Shown: positions 32,340-44,011 of the stretch, piece by piece
How positions within the stretch are numbered: position 1 is the first letter of the stretch
Layout of the letters: the number at the start of each line of letters is the position of its first letter
NCBI GenBank assembly: GCA_949751835.1
Contig: CATKHK010000025.1
Span: 62,001-126,000, forward strand
Direction of reading: 5' to 3'
Length of the DNA stretch: 64,000 nucleotides
Origin: Blepharisma japonicum
Lineage: Eukaryota > Ciliophora > Heterotrichea > Heterotrichida > Blepharismidae
Program-made: the position numbers and the translations under genes
The notes under the pieces: model-generated
Seen by the model: only the letters and a program-made list of their open reading frames with translations
What the model was told of the DNA's origin: nothing
Database searches by the model: none

Positions 32340-33209
32340 TTAGATTAAAACAACTGCATCTACACTCTTACTAGGAGCACACTGTACCAATCTATTTTCA
32401 TTTACATCAAAATAATACGCCATTTTCATCTGCGACACGAGCAATCTTTCAGGAAATTTTCTTCCTTCAGTGATCTTTAAAAGTGTCCCAGACTCATTAC
32501 AAAAAATGCCAAAATCTTTTTCATCATTTTCTCTGAATGCAATAATTAATTTTTTATCCCATTCCTCTTTATGAATTTCCTTCACAATCTGGAGCCGAAA
32601 TTTATACCTTCTGATCTCTTTTTCATTTTTTCGTGAATTCAAGATTTCAAGCATTTTTTGTTTTACACCAACCCTTTTGTTGTTATTGTGACTTAATAAG
32701 AAATCTTGTGAAGCTTTGATTATAGCCATTTCATTAGCTAATTCATTACATGAGTCGTTTGGAGTATTTTTCGAAGGACTATCAAGGTTCAAGCTTGGAA
32801 TTCTTTTAATTTCTCGGAATTCTTCTTCAGAAGCTGTGGATTCATAAGTATCGGGCTGATCTGGGGTTAATTTTAAAACTTCTGCGCATTTAGTGAAACC
32901 TTGATGGGGATTTAGTTTATTTGTTGTAGTTATGCTAAGATTTCAATTATTCTTAGGAGATGGGGAGTTAAATTCACAAACTATAGAATTTATTCCACTT
33001 ATTGTACGTTTGTGTTTAGGCCTTGAAGCAAAAGTTTGGAATGCAAAATTTGGCTGAAATGAGTTTTTTGAGGAATTTTGAGAACTATCAGTTGAAAAGA
33101 GTTTGAGTTTCGGGATTTGCTTTTCCGAAACACAGGTCGAATTTAAAGATTTCGGAAATTTAGAAGGATTCGAGTTTGAGTAGCGATGATATGGTGTTTT
33201 GGATGACAT
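32340..33209 (-). CDS. Hypothetical protein with conserved-looking C terminus
   Basis: 289 residues with TGA read as Trp at the junction near 32940 (PKNNWNLS). ATG 33209 (MSSKTPYHRYSNS) was chosen; an upstream ATG at 33350 gives a hydrophobic stretch that looks like translated leader. The first 150 residues are Ser/Asn-rich and likely disordered. The last 140 hold helices and beta-like strands (YKFRLQIVKEIHKEEWDKKL; DFGIFCNESGTLLKITEGRK; FPERLLVSQMKMAYYFD) that look like a folded domain I do not recognise. Confidence 0.7.
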
Positions 33210-33395
33210 ATTTTTGTATGAAAACAGATAGATTAGTGGGTATTGTCTATATGATGTGGTGCAACAAATTTTTATTTTTGATAAAAAATTATAAATATAT
33301 AGACGAAAATATTTAAATAAGCTAATAATATCCAGAAATAGCTCATTCATAAATAACGAAAATTATCAAAATTATAATATGTTCATTGATAATAA

Positions 33396-33710
33396 ATGGA
33401 TATTCAGGCTGAGACTTATTCAACAATATTACCTTCAATTGATTCTTTTAATAACACACTATCTACTTATCAACTTAAAGCAGGTTTAAATTACCGAGGC
33501 TTAAACACCGTAGTTTCATTTTCTCAAAACTATTTACAACTCCTTTTTGATCCTTTATTTTTATTTCCTACTTTAAAAAATACAAAAGATATTTTGGCTG
33601 AGCCTCGCTCTACAGTAAAAGCAAATAAACTTATTTTTACTTATGAAATTGATATAAACAAATCTTTGCAATTATTGGCACAAACAAGTCCATTTAATAG
33701 CTTCTATTAA
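33396..33710 (+). CDS. Short hypothetical protein
   Basis: 104-residue open frame with ordinary local codon use (MDIQAETYSTILPSIDSF), no domain. It starts about 186 bp from the divergent gene at 33209 and ends 68 bp before the first codon that is open in the RCC1 frame. It might instead be the 5' part of the RCC1 gene if an unseen splice exists: the RCC1 frame has no ATG at its beginning. Both readings are possible. Confidence 0.45.
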   Translation: MDIQAETYSTILPSIDSFNNTLSTYQLKAGLNYRGLNTVVSFSQNYLQLLFDPLFLFPTLKNTKDILAEPRSTVKANKLIFTYEIDINKSLQLLAQTSPFNSFY

Positions 33711-33778
33711 TTTTATTAAAATTATTATAAATTATATTCCTCACTATTAAATGACTCATTAATATGTTTTAAAAATAA

Positions 33779-35794
33779 AATAATTTATTATTTAATCAGC
33801 CAAATTCTCAAAACAATTCCAAAAGCAGAGTAATTTTTATTTAGATTGAAGAAGTCCCTCTTAATTCATTTGAGCAAGCATCCCAAATTAGTATTTTCAC
33901 ACATTCAAATATTTTAAATTTATCTGGGCTAAATAATCAATTTGTTGAACATGGCTCATTATCAAGTCAATGCGGATCATCAAGTGATGGAAAAAGATTA
34001 ATAGACACAGAAACTTTTGATAAAGATCTGATAGAGCAAATCCAAAAAGATTTTCAGGAAAATAGTGAAATTGATGAAAAAAATATTGAAATTTCGCTGA
34101 AAAGCTCGTTTACATCATTGTTAGGAAAATCTATTACAAATACAAATGCTAGAGCGTCGCTGGTGAATATGAGATTATCAGCAGTTATTAATCAAGAAAT
34201 TTCGGCTATAGAAGATGGGTCGTTTAGAGGAGGATTTGGGGATAGTGAAATTGAATGGGATCCAAGAGGCTCTTGCCCATTTAGAAAAGCAAGTGATTTT
34301 TCTTTGTTTAGGAAATTAAGCTCTAGCTCACAGATAACTGAAGAGGAAAAGCACGATTCTGATGAATCTTGCCTTTTCTTGCCAGATGAAGGCAAAGCTC
34401 AAACAATAAAATATTATGTCGATGACTCAGCATCCAAAAACATTCTTAAAAAAATTCATAGCAGACCCTCAATGATAAAGCTCGAGCCAAAACAGCTTGA
34501 ATCTCCTCCAATTTCTATCTCAGAATACATAGAAACCATTGAAACAGAGCCTAGCATTAAATGGCCCGACCCATTTTTCCCTATTTTAACAAAAGGTTTA
34601 ATATGTTCCTCACAAGACATTTCATTTAGCGAAGAGCAAACAGAAGTCCCAAACACACTAGAAATTATTGCTTCAGTCTGTTTTTGTGGCTTTAACTCTG
34701 CTTTAAGCTTAGAATTCTCAGATGTCGAAGACTATAATAAAGCTTCAGCTGACCAAAAATTAAAAACCCACAGCCGTCCTTTATTATTTTCTGAAAAAAT
34801 CGTTAAAAGTATAGCGGTCTCTGAAGTTTGCTGAATTTCTTGTGGGTTTGAACACTGTGCACTTGTAACTGTATCAGGAAAAGTTATGACCTGAGGGTAT
34901 GGGGCTTCTGGCTGTTTAGGACAAGGGAATACAAAATCTTATTCTTTTCCTAAATTGGTCAGAGACTTGTCTGGTGAGTGTATTGTATATGTGGAATGTG
35001 GAGGGTATCATACAGTAGCTTTAACTGATAACGGAGACGTTTACACATGAGGAAGAGGCGATGCAAATCAGCTAGGAATCCCTATAGAGGAGCTTTATAA
35101 AGATGAGCTAGGCCACGCTTCACTTAGGCCTGCAAAGCTACAATATTTTACTGACCAAGATATTTTTATAAAATCTGCTGCCTGTGGAGAAGCCCATACT
35201 TTATTATTAGACACCTTAGGATGTATATACACATTTGGCTGAGCTGAAGATGGCCAATTAGGGATTTTACCAGAAAATATCACAAGCGATTATATGAGTA
35301 AAGAAATTTCGCAGGTAACCAGCTTAAGCGGCATTGTGGTCTCACAAATTTCTGCTGGGGCAAATTTTTCTGCGTGCTTGTCAGAGGGTGGAAAAGTCTA
35401 TGTATGGGGGAGTGGGGAGAATGGTCAGCTTGGCACTGAAATTTTTGAGAATTTGAAGCAAAAAACGCCTATTTTGGTAGAAAAACTGAAGGATGAGATC
35501 ATAGTAAGTATTGTTTGTGGGGAAAATCATATGATTTGTATGGGCGAGAATAATAAGATTTTTGGCTGGGGATTGGGGAAGGCAGGGGTTTTTGTTAATT
35601 CTGAAGAAGGGTTTACACCTGGATCAGATTTAATATGCCATGTCCCAAAGATTGTGCCAAGCTTGGAGAATACTCAATTTTTTGTAGTAAAAGCAGTCAA
35701 AGAAGCAGAAAAATTATCATCTCAGAATGAAGATTACAATAATTTAGCCCTAGCACTTACAGAGAAATTGAGGCAACTACAAGAAAATGATTAA
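33779..35794 (+). CDS. RCC1-repeat protein, 5' end unresolved
   Basis: At least 649 residues (33845-35794) after a 15-nt intron (33830-33844). The frame before the intron opens after TAA 33776-33778 without an ATG, and the first in-frame ATG is 34169, so the start is uncertain. The C-terminal half has RCC1 repeats of the seven-bladed propeller: VTVSGKVMTWGYGASGCLGQ, ALTDNGDVYTWGRGDANQLG, TFGWAEDGQLG, VYVWGSGENGQLG, GENNKIFGWGLGKAG. Four of the conserved Trp residues are TGA, direct evidence for the code. The N-terminal 300 residues are Ser-rich. RCC1 family members act as Ran GEFs or as scaffold propellers; which one cannot be told. Confidence 0.88.
33830..33844 (+). other. 15-nt intron
   Basis: GTAATTTTTATTTAG, with an in-frame TAG at its end. 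It lies near the unresolved 5' end of the RCC1 gene. Confidence 0.65.
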
Positions 35795-35848
35795 TTGATA
35801 ATAAATAGTTGAAAATTAATAAAAATATTTTAAAAGCTTCTTAATTAA

Positions 35849-37030
35849 TTATCTATTATTGATAACTATACTTCCATAGCTAGCTAATGACTTTTCACTG
35901 CTATTTCTAATCATAGGCTTTTCCTCCACTCCAAAGAATTTTGCTGCAGACTCTTTAAAATCTGACTGATAAAGCAAAGGATTTGCATTCCCTGTGATAG
36001 GAAAGCTTGCAACTACTTTCGGACTATTTTTTGTATATTTTGGCTGCTGAAAAGCAGGATGGTCAGCCAAATCTACAGCAATTCTTGCTTTATTTTTAAA
36101 AGCTGGAAGATATGGGTTTTCAGGCCGCTTTATTATTTGGACTGATGGGCTGCCGTTTCCATAGAGAAAAGGGGCTGTGTCTTGTAAAGCCCCAGTTATG
36201 GGATTATAAAATATTGTCCTAGGTCTTTTTTTAGTATACATAGGATTTCCATTTGATGTGACTGAGTCATAAAATGACATAGCATTTGTAAACCCTTCCC
36301 CTTGTGCCTGATTATTTGAATAATTCGTTACTGGCGCCATTTCTGGTGGCATCTGCACATTACTTTTCATATCAATAATCTCTTCTTGCTTTATATGCTG
36401 CCTAATGCCTGCCTGCATTTCTAAATGCTCCCTATACTCTTTTGCTTTCTGATATTTTTCAATTCTCGATTGAAGCTCCTCAGCTCTTCTCCTTTGCAAA
36501 TCTTCTAGCCTTGAAATTAATTCTTGCTCCTTTACAACAGTTTCCATTTGTTTTGACCTTTCTTTTTGTGATAATTGATAATCCAGCGTCTGGACTTGTT
36601 CTTTCTTTTTTTCTTCAAATTGATACTTATCATACATGCCTTTATTGTATCTATTATATATTTCTTGTGAGGTCTGCTTATTATCAACTGGCCTTTGGGA
36701 TTGGTTTATCCGTTGATAAAGTTGCAATTCTTCATTTTTTTGCCGAAGTTTTTCTTGAAGTTCATATAGCTCTTTTGAGTAATCTTGGGCTTTAGAAGAA
36801 GATGGTAGAGAAGGTGATGGGATTATTTCAGGATTTGTTTGAATTTGTGCAGGAGGAGTTTTAGGCTTGTAGTAGGCTTGAGGTTTTTCATATCTCTCTG
36901 GGGAGATGTGAGTGGGATTATAAGTTTCTTGGTTTTTGTTAATACCGTAGAGTTTGCGGCCGATTCGAAAATCACCGTTGTAATTGGTTTCTGGGTATAG
37001 CTGAGGCTGAAAAAGCGGCCTTCCTTGCAT
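35849..37030 (-). CDS. Coiled-coil protein, Pro/Tyr-rich N terminus
   Basis: 393 residues, single exon, converging on the RCC1 gene with 54 bp between stops. The N terminus is MQGRPLFQPQLYPETNYNG, followed by a Pro/Tyr/Gln-rich stretch. Residues about 85-230 form a charged coiled coil (LYELQEKLRQKNEELQLY; ISRLEDLQRRRAEELQSR). The C-terminal 150 residues are polar with short repeated motifs (AVDLADHPAFQQPKY). It resembles ciliate cytoskeletal or basal-body coiled-coil proteins in general character only. Confidence 0.75.
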   Translation of the reverse strand: MQGRPLFQPQLYPETNYNGDFRIGRKLYGINKNQETYNPTHISPERYEKPQAYYKPKTPPAQIQTNPEIIPSPSLPSSSKAQDYSKELYELQEKLRQKNEELQLYQRINQSQRPVDNKQTSQEIYNRYNKGMYDKYQFEEKKKEQVQTLDYQLSQKERSKQMETVVKEQELISRLEDLQRRRAEELQSRIEKYQKAKEYREHLEMQAGIRQHIKQEEIIDMKSNVQMPPEMAPVTNYSNNQAQGEGFTNAMSFYDSVTSNGNPMYTKKRPRTIFYNPITGALQDTAPFLYGNGSPSVQIIKRPENPYLPAFKNKARIAVDLADHPAFQQPKYTKNSPKVVASFPITGNANPLLYQSDFKESAAKFFGVEEKPMIRNSSEKSLASYGSIVINNR

Positions 37031-37482
37031 TTTAATTTAAATTATAAGAAACTGACAAAATTTACACGTTTTAATAAGGGAAATTTTATAAATATTTATC
37101 AATTTTCCAAAATAACAAGCTATTTTTAAAACAAAATTTGCAGAGAAAATAGAAAAAAATAAATATTTATATAAAACCATTATTTAGAGATTTTAGATAC
37201 AGCTTCTGGTAGATTTTGGACTAAAACTAACTTTTTCTTTGTAAATCAAGAGAATTAATGAATTCAATTAGGATTTTAGCTTTAATTAAATTATATCGAT
37301 AATATTTTTGCAAGAGCCAAGTAAAGATTGAAAAATTAGTAATAACTTTCCATTTTACAAAAATGGCCAAAGATCTAACTTGATCTTAAGCTAGATCAAA
37401 GATCTCAAGAGAATTTAAAACAAATTTATAGTCTTTTTAAATTATAATCATGTTTTTATATAACTTTACTAGTAGAAGATTC
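37031..37482. other. Intergenic, no gene seen
   Basis: 452 bp of AT-rich sequence between two minus-strand genes. A short imperfect palindrome near 37373-37408 (gatctaacttgatcttaagc region) is visible; otherwise nothing. Confidence 0.4.
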
Positions 37483-38844
37483 TTATTCTATGTCTTCTTC
37501 ATCACTTTCTTCACCTTCTTGAAAACAAACTTCTTTAATGTTACTTACAATTCTTTTCCCATCTAAGACTATAAAACTAGCCTGTTTAGGCATTTTGTTA
37601 AATATAACCTTAGCTGAACTCCATTCTCCATAGTCTATTTTACTTTTTTGTGCATCAAATGCATTAGAAATTTTATCACAAGCTACCTGAAGATGAAGAA
37701 ATTTTAAATTTTTGCTCATGTTTATAAAGTTAACCACATAGGAATCTTCTTCTATCATTTCTAAATAATCAATAACTATTGGTGTTATTGTATAAGAATT
37801 AGAAATTATTTTTCCTTCAGTTTGAGCTATAAGATTTTTGAAAAAAACCTCGGTTTCTGGCATATTAATTTTTATGGTCTTTTTGATCTTTGAATTTGGC
37901 TCAATAAGGGCAAATTCACAAACTTTATTTTGACTTTCGATGCATCATATTTCAACCTTGCGGTAATAATTCGAGGTAAAGTTGTTAAGTTTAATCTCTC
38001 AATCATTATTATCTATCAAAGTTAAAGATGAGATTAAATCAAATGGATCATGATATTCTGGGATTTGAGGATATAGTAGCTCAGTGGTATCTTTAACTTT
38101 TTCAATGCTTGTTTTGAGATTATTAAACTGTGTTTTTATGTTGGTAACTTTAGTTGACAATTTACTAATCTTTTCTTTTCTTTCTTTAGTCATCCTTTGC
38201 TTTCTTATAAGATTTTTTGAAAGCTCTTTTACTTTATTGACAATTTCATTAAATTCATTTCTAAAACTCTCTAAAATTTCGACCAATTCTTGAGAATTTT
38301 CTTTTAAAAAATTCTTTATCACATTTTTTATTTCTAAAAGCAATAACTCTTGAGCTCTATACGAGTCTTCTTCGCTAGCTTTTGGCTTAACCTTTTTTAT
38401 AAAAGTGTACGTATAAATTTTTGCTGATTTATATTCATGTTGCAGTATAAGTTCACTTTCAGGAAAATTAGTTTCTACAAAATTCGATTCTACGAAAAGA
38501 AAAATATGCTTATAATAATAAGTCAGTTTCTCGAAGTCTAGACATGGTTTTTCTTTCAATATTGTATAATAATATTTATTAAGCACTTCAGAGTTATAAA
38601 ATTTTTGGCGAATTTTAGAATTTTCAGGACTTTTAGTTAAGATTTCACTATGAAACACAGGCAACTGAGAGATTTCTTGAAATCGTAAAGCAGATAAAAT
38701 TATGAAGGGCACTGAAGAACAGATTATGATGCCATTATTTTGTAAATCTTTATTTGATGAAACCAGTTTAGTTGCGATCGATGATGTAATATCTGGGGTA
38801 ATATTTTTCCGAACCGCTATAATAAAAATTTTTGATGTTTCCAT
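37483..38844 (-). CDS. Hypothetical protein with central coiled coil
   Basis: 453 residues, ATG 38844 to TAA, with two TGA codons read as Trp (NNDWEIKL, VEIWCIES) joining two halves. Residues 1-160 look globular with alternating strands and helices (IFIIAVRKNITPDI; NNGIIICSSVPFIILSAL). Residues about 165-270 are a coiled coil (LSKNLIRKQRMTKERKEKI). Residues 280-440 look beta-rich (IISNSYTITPIVIDYLEMI, QASFIVLDGKRIVS). It ends in an acidic tail (EGEESDEEDIE). The layout recalls a tripartite-motif-like arrangement without zinc ligands. Not recognised. Confidence 0.75.
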
Positions 38845-39070
38845 TGCTAAATTTTATACAAGTCTACAAATCCTCAAAGAAAAATGAAGATTGCTATAAA
38901 AATAAGCAAGCTATAAGACAATTTGTTTAATAAATTGCCGTCATTTGGAAATTATTATTATAAAATTAACTCTAATTGATTTACATATTTTTAGCTATTC
39001 TTACTTGTAAAAATGTAAATATTTTTTGGTTTCTAATATCATTGAGAAAATTCTAATAATTATAGAACAA

Positions 39071-42000
39071 ATGGTAAGTATCTTAAGGCTTCTAAGTCTT
39101 TTAATCTTTTGCGGTTTAACTTCTGCAGCAAGTTTACAAGTCATTAAAGCTCAAAATTTTGGAAGTTCCTCAAGTTATCTGTCTTCAAATTCCATTACTT
39201 TTTCAGCAGACTCTATCGGTTCAAGTTATTATTATTCCAGTATTTCTACCTCATCAGCAATCGCCCACACAAAAGACCAGGCTCTTTATCAAACTGGCTT
39301 ATGAGTGGCTTTAGATTCTCATTATAAATTCAGTGTAAGCTTAGCTGATGGAGATTATATTCTTATATTAAGATTCGCCGAAATTCAATACGATTCTGCT
39401 GCTTCCAGAGTATTTTCCATGAAATTTGGTGATAATTATCTATTTGAGTATCTCGATATTTATCAATTAGCTGGCGGTAAAAACATAGCCGTCGATTTTT
39501 TTTACGAATTTACTGTATCAAGGAGCGTAATCTCTTTAGGATCTTTCAGTTATGATATCACTCAACACAAAGGAATGCTTGATTTTGAGATTATCTCAGT
39601 AATAGATAAAGGCATAATTAATGCTTTACAAATTATTCAAGGAAGCTGTGAAAAGACAAGAATTTGTAATAATTGCTATGATTCGTTATGCAATACTTGC
39701 AACTATACGACAGCAATTTGTCAAGAGTGCGTATATAATGCACAGCTCAATGATAAAAATTATTGTGCATGTCCAAGTAAAGCAGTAGATGGGTCAATCA
39801 TAGCGATTTTAAGCGGTCCAAGTTATGCTTGCAGTGGTTGTATGGTAAAATTGGATGGGACTGGGTCAATAGGGAGTGGAGGCTTGAATTATAAATGAAA
39901 TGTTGATGGATTAACAAAATCAACAGATTCTATATTTTATTATACTGTTCCAGATGTATCAAGCCAGACTACGACCAATGTGACTTTAATTGTTACTGAC
40001 TGATGTGGATTTCAGAATACTAGTGCTTTGTGAACAATTTCTATTATGAAAGATCCTGTTATAGTTGATATAAAGGAGTATGATTTATCATATGATACAA
40101 GCAAATATTCAAGCTTCTCTGCAGACTCCATGATGGCAGACAATAGCTCTGTCCGAAAATATGAATGGACTGCCTCACCTCCTGTAAAAGGCTTAAATAA
40201 TCCTAATCAGAAAGATATTACTATTCAATTTCCAACATCTGATGCATACAGTATTTCCTTAACTGTTTATACGGATAGTGGAAAAACAGGGATTGATGTT
40301 GCCACAATTAATGTAATGCCAGAAGTTCCAGTGATTGTTGTGACAGGTGTTAACTCTACTTATAATAATTTTACTACTGTAACATTTAATGCTACATTTT
40401 TGTACCAAAATGGAACTAATGACCAAAGTTATGCAATTGACTATTTAATAAAAAGTGGATGTCCAGATGGAGCCACTTTTCGCAAGGTTAGCAATGGGGC
40501 TTATATTTTTAAAAGCTATGGGGCAGTCGCAAGTTATTACACATGCAATTTTTTTGTAACAGCTGAAATTTATCCTGGGAAAAATGCCTCAACTTTGTGC
40601 TATTTAAATATAACAGCTACACCAGTACCCTTAGTCTACGTTACTTATACTAAGCAATACTTCGACTGATCCGCTCCTATAAGATTTATGGCAAATATCC
40701 CAGACCAAACAGATCTTGTATTTGAGTGAGAACAAACGGACAATAATACCAAAATTGATACAAATCTTCTCACAACACCTAAAAATCAGTCTTCTTATAC
40801 CATTAAAGAAAGAATCCTTGAGCCTCAAAAAGAGTATGAATTCACAATTCATGTAAGAAATACTAAAACGGGTGCCACAGCAGACGTTTCTACTAAAAGA
40901 TGGGTCAATAGTCCTCCAAAATTTGGGACGTTTACAGTTACTCCATCATCAGGAACAATTTTAGAAACTCCTTTTACTGCAGTTTTTCAAGGATTTGTGG
41001 ATCCAGAAAAAAATCTGCCTATTTCTTATCAGGTTTTTCAGACACAAAGCAATGGAAATACAGTTGCGATTACCCCAAAAACGAGCAGTAACAATTTCAA
41101 TATTACAATTGGAGATAACAGTGGAATAGTTCCTTTAATTGGAAGAGTTTACGATAGCTTAGGGACTTTTGCAGAGTATAGCTTTAATCTCACAGTTAAT
41201 CCCAGCACTAAGAGCATAGGCGACCAAGCACAAAACTTATTAAATAGTGGAGGAAATATAGACCAAACTTTATATATATCTAGTATTGTTGCAATAACCC
41301 AATATACATTCCAAAACCCAACCAGTGGAACAAGTACAGAAAGTGTGGTCAGCACTTTATTGCAAGCCCTTAATAATTGGTCTGACAGTAAAGAAATGAC
41401 TGATATTGACGTCAGCACAACTTTTGATGTGATTAGTGTCTTTCTCAATGAAAGTTCAAGTTATGGCGAAGAATTAATACAAAATATCAGTAAAAGCTTA
41501 GACAGTGCTTTAAGCAAAGCAGATACACTGGATGATAGCACTTATAAGGTTTTTATAAAACAAGTGGATATTGTTTCTGGGAGATCTGGCCAGATTTTGA
41601 GCAGTGGGAATAGTACAAATAATAATATGACTTATGCAGATTTATGGACAAAGGTAACTAGCTCATTCAGTTTGTCGTCTGAAAAATATCAAAAAAAGAA
41701 CAATCCTAATGAAGAGCCTATATCGATTCAAGGAGACAATTTTAATGTTACTTTGGAGTCTAGAGATTATAGAACAGTTAAAAATGTGAATAAATGAAGC
41801 CAAAGCATGAGTAATTGTACTGTTGATTTCGATACAGATGTAGCCAATGATTCTGGAAATATAGTGTATAATATTCCTATTATATCGACAAATAATTTTG
41901 GAAACGTCTCTGCTAGCCTACCTACTAAATTTACCCAAATTCTCCCAAATAGTGACACTTGCACACTAGACAATTGGGAAATAGAATGTCCCTCCTCTAA

Positions 42001-43732
42001 TATAACTCAAAATTTCGCATATAATGTACCTGACGTCTCATTTTATGTACAGCCTAATATAAGTAAAGTAGATAAAGGTCAATTAAAGCCAGCAACTCAG
42101 ATAGTAAATATTAGCTCAGTAATTGTAGGTTTTCCAAACCCCACAACTGGTCTTGCTTCTGATTTAAATTGTTTTATATTAGATAGCGAAACACAGGTTT
42201 TTGGGAGTTCTCGATGCGAAACAGTTCCAGATGGGAATTCAGTGACTTGCAAATGCAGCTTTAATGGCTTAATTTCTCCATTTCTATCCCCAGATGTAAG
42301 CGCACTCACAAAATATGCGATTGACAGGTTTAATCCAGACATATATAACGAAATGGCGTTGATTCCTATAGTAATTTTTAGTGGATTAACGCTTATTTAT
42401 GTGGTGTTATTTAGGGATATGAGGAAACTTGACAGTCTTACTGGGAAATTCTTGAAAGCTAAAAGCAGATATATCATAAAATCTATTAAAAGATCAATTG
42501 AAAGTGTTGTTTGTGACACAAATTTTAATACATTAAAAAAAATTAAAAAAGATTTGGAAGCGATGAGGAATAAAATTATTGAAAATTTAGAAAATTTTCA
42601 AACAAATCCAATTGAGGATCAAGATTTCATAAAGTTTTTATTGACCGAAGAAAGAATTATTAAGCATTCAGAAGAAGCTATATTTAATATTCAATTGAAT
42701 GAAATTAGGCCTATAATTGAAAATTTGGAAAATGAAAATCAGGAGTTTCAAGAATTAATAGCAACAATAAAAGCCAGAAAAAAACACTTTGCAAGTATTA
42801 TTGCTATTTTTAAAACTGACCCAAATGAAGCTAAGATTTTTAAATTTATTGAAGAAAATAATAATCGAGCAACTAAGCTGGATAGAAAGATGAAGAAGAG
42901 GATAATCGAAGATATAAAAAATGGCTCGAGAAACGATAATTATGGGCATATAATAGCTATTGAATTAGATCAAGATGATACTGAAGATATTGTTTTAACT
43001 ATTGACTCAAAACAAAGTTTATTTAATTATGACACAAATTCTTATGGGTTTATTATAAAATTTTTGGAAAAAAATATCAAAAATAACTACAAGCCTGAGG
43101 AATCATATATGTATTATTTTCTTCAAAATAGCTTGATTTTCGGTTTAATTAGCTTTACTGATTTGAATTTTTCAAGGACAGCAAGACTTACTTTATTGAT
43201 GATAAATATATGCCTTTGCTGCTGGATTACGATACTATTTTTTGGAGCCAAAACGTATTTTTATAGTGACGTCTCTATACTTAATTTTTCTCAAGTCCAA
43301 ATAATTTTATATGTATTTACGCTTGCAATAAATCAAGCAGTACTTTTTGCAGGGCAGTTTTTGCCTAGCAATTATCTTTATAAAGAATTTTTAACGGAAG
43401 AAAAAAAATACACAAATAAATTGTCAAAGGCATCTTTTGGTGTGTGCTGGCTTCTTATGGTAGGAATGTTTATTTCCTCATGCATTAATGCAGGGCATTT
43501 ACCCTATAATCAGCAAGTAGACTTAATTCTGACCATTTTTATTAGTATATTTACAACAGTTTTAGTTTTAGGAGTAATAAAGCCAGCATTAATTGCAGCG
43601 CATAAGACAATTGGAATAAAGGAGTGACTATTGGTGTGGTATAAAGCGTGCTGCTGTAAAGAAAGAGGGAAGGCTCGGATACATCCAGTTCGTGAAGAGC
43701 AAGATGTGAATGATGCAAGCGAGCAAGTCTAG
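39071..43732 (+). CDS. Polycystin-1-like REJ/GPS receptor with malectin-like N terminus
   Basis: 1553 residues, one frame with about nine TGA codons read as Trp. Start ATG 39071 gives a signal peptide (MVSILRLLSLLIFCGLTSA). Residues about 22-195 are malectin-like: LWVALDSHYKFSV, DGDYILILRFAEIQ, RVFSMKFG. A small Cys-rich patch follows (CNNCYDSLCNTC), then a REJ/PKD-type region to about 1000, opening with CSGCMVKLDGTGSIG. A GPS-like motif lies near 1057 (VTCKCSFNG). TM1 is at about 1094-1113, then a cytosolic helical domain of about 240 residues, then about four more TM segments including FSRTARLTLLMINICLCCW, which resembles the R.ARLTLLM region of polycystin-1 proteins. Many N-glycosylation sequons. 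Probable cell-surface receptor or channel partner; paralogue of the next giant gene. Confidence 0.88.
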
Positions 43733-44011
43733 TATATAATATTTTTAATTCTATAATAATCAATACTTTATGATAATCATTCATATTATTTTAATAGAAA
43801 TATTTGCTATATTATTCTCTTGCTTTTAGTCAGATCAAGGCAATTTGCATATGCAAAATTTTTAATATGAAGCAGATAAAAATTAATTTTAAAATTCTGA
43901 CGCTTGGAAAATCTTGATAATAATAATAATTATAATTAATTTCGATTGTCTATCTATCTATAACTTATAACATGCACATACATTGTTTCAGCTCTTATGA
44001 ACTTTTTAAAT
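43733..44011. other. Intergenic
   Basis: AT-rich sequence between the first giant receptor gene and the decayed-looking locus. No feature seen. Confidence 0.4.

Noticed and set aside
33210-33350. Upstream ATG for the gene at 32340-33209
   Set aside because: The extension is Phe/Ile/Tyr-rich leader-like sequence, and the later Met begins the Ser-rich text matching the rest of the protein.
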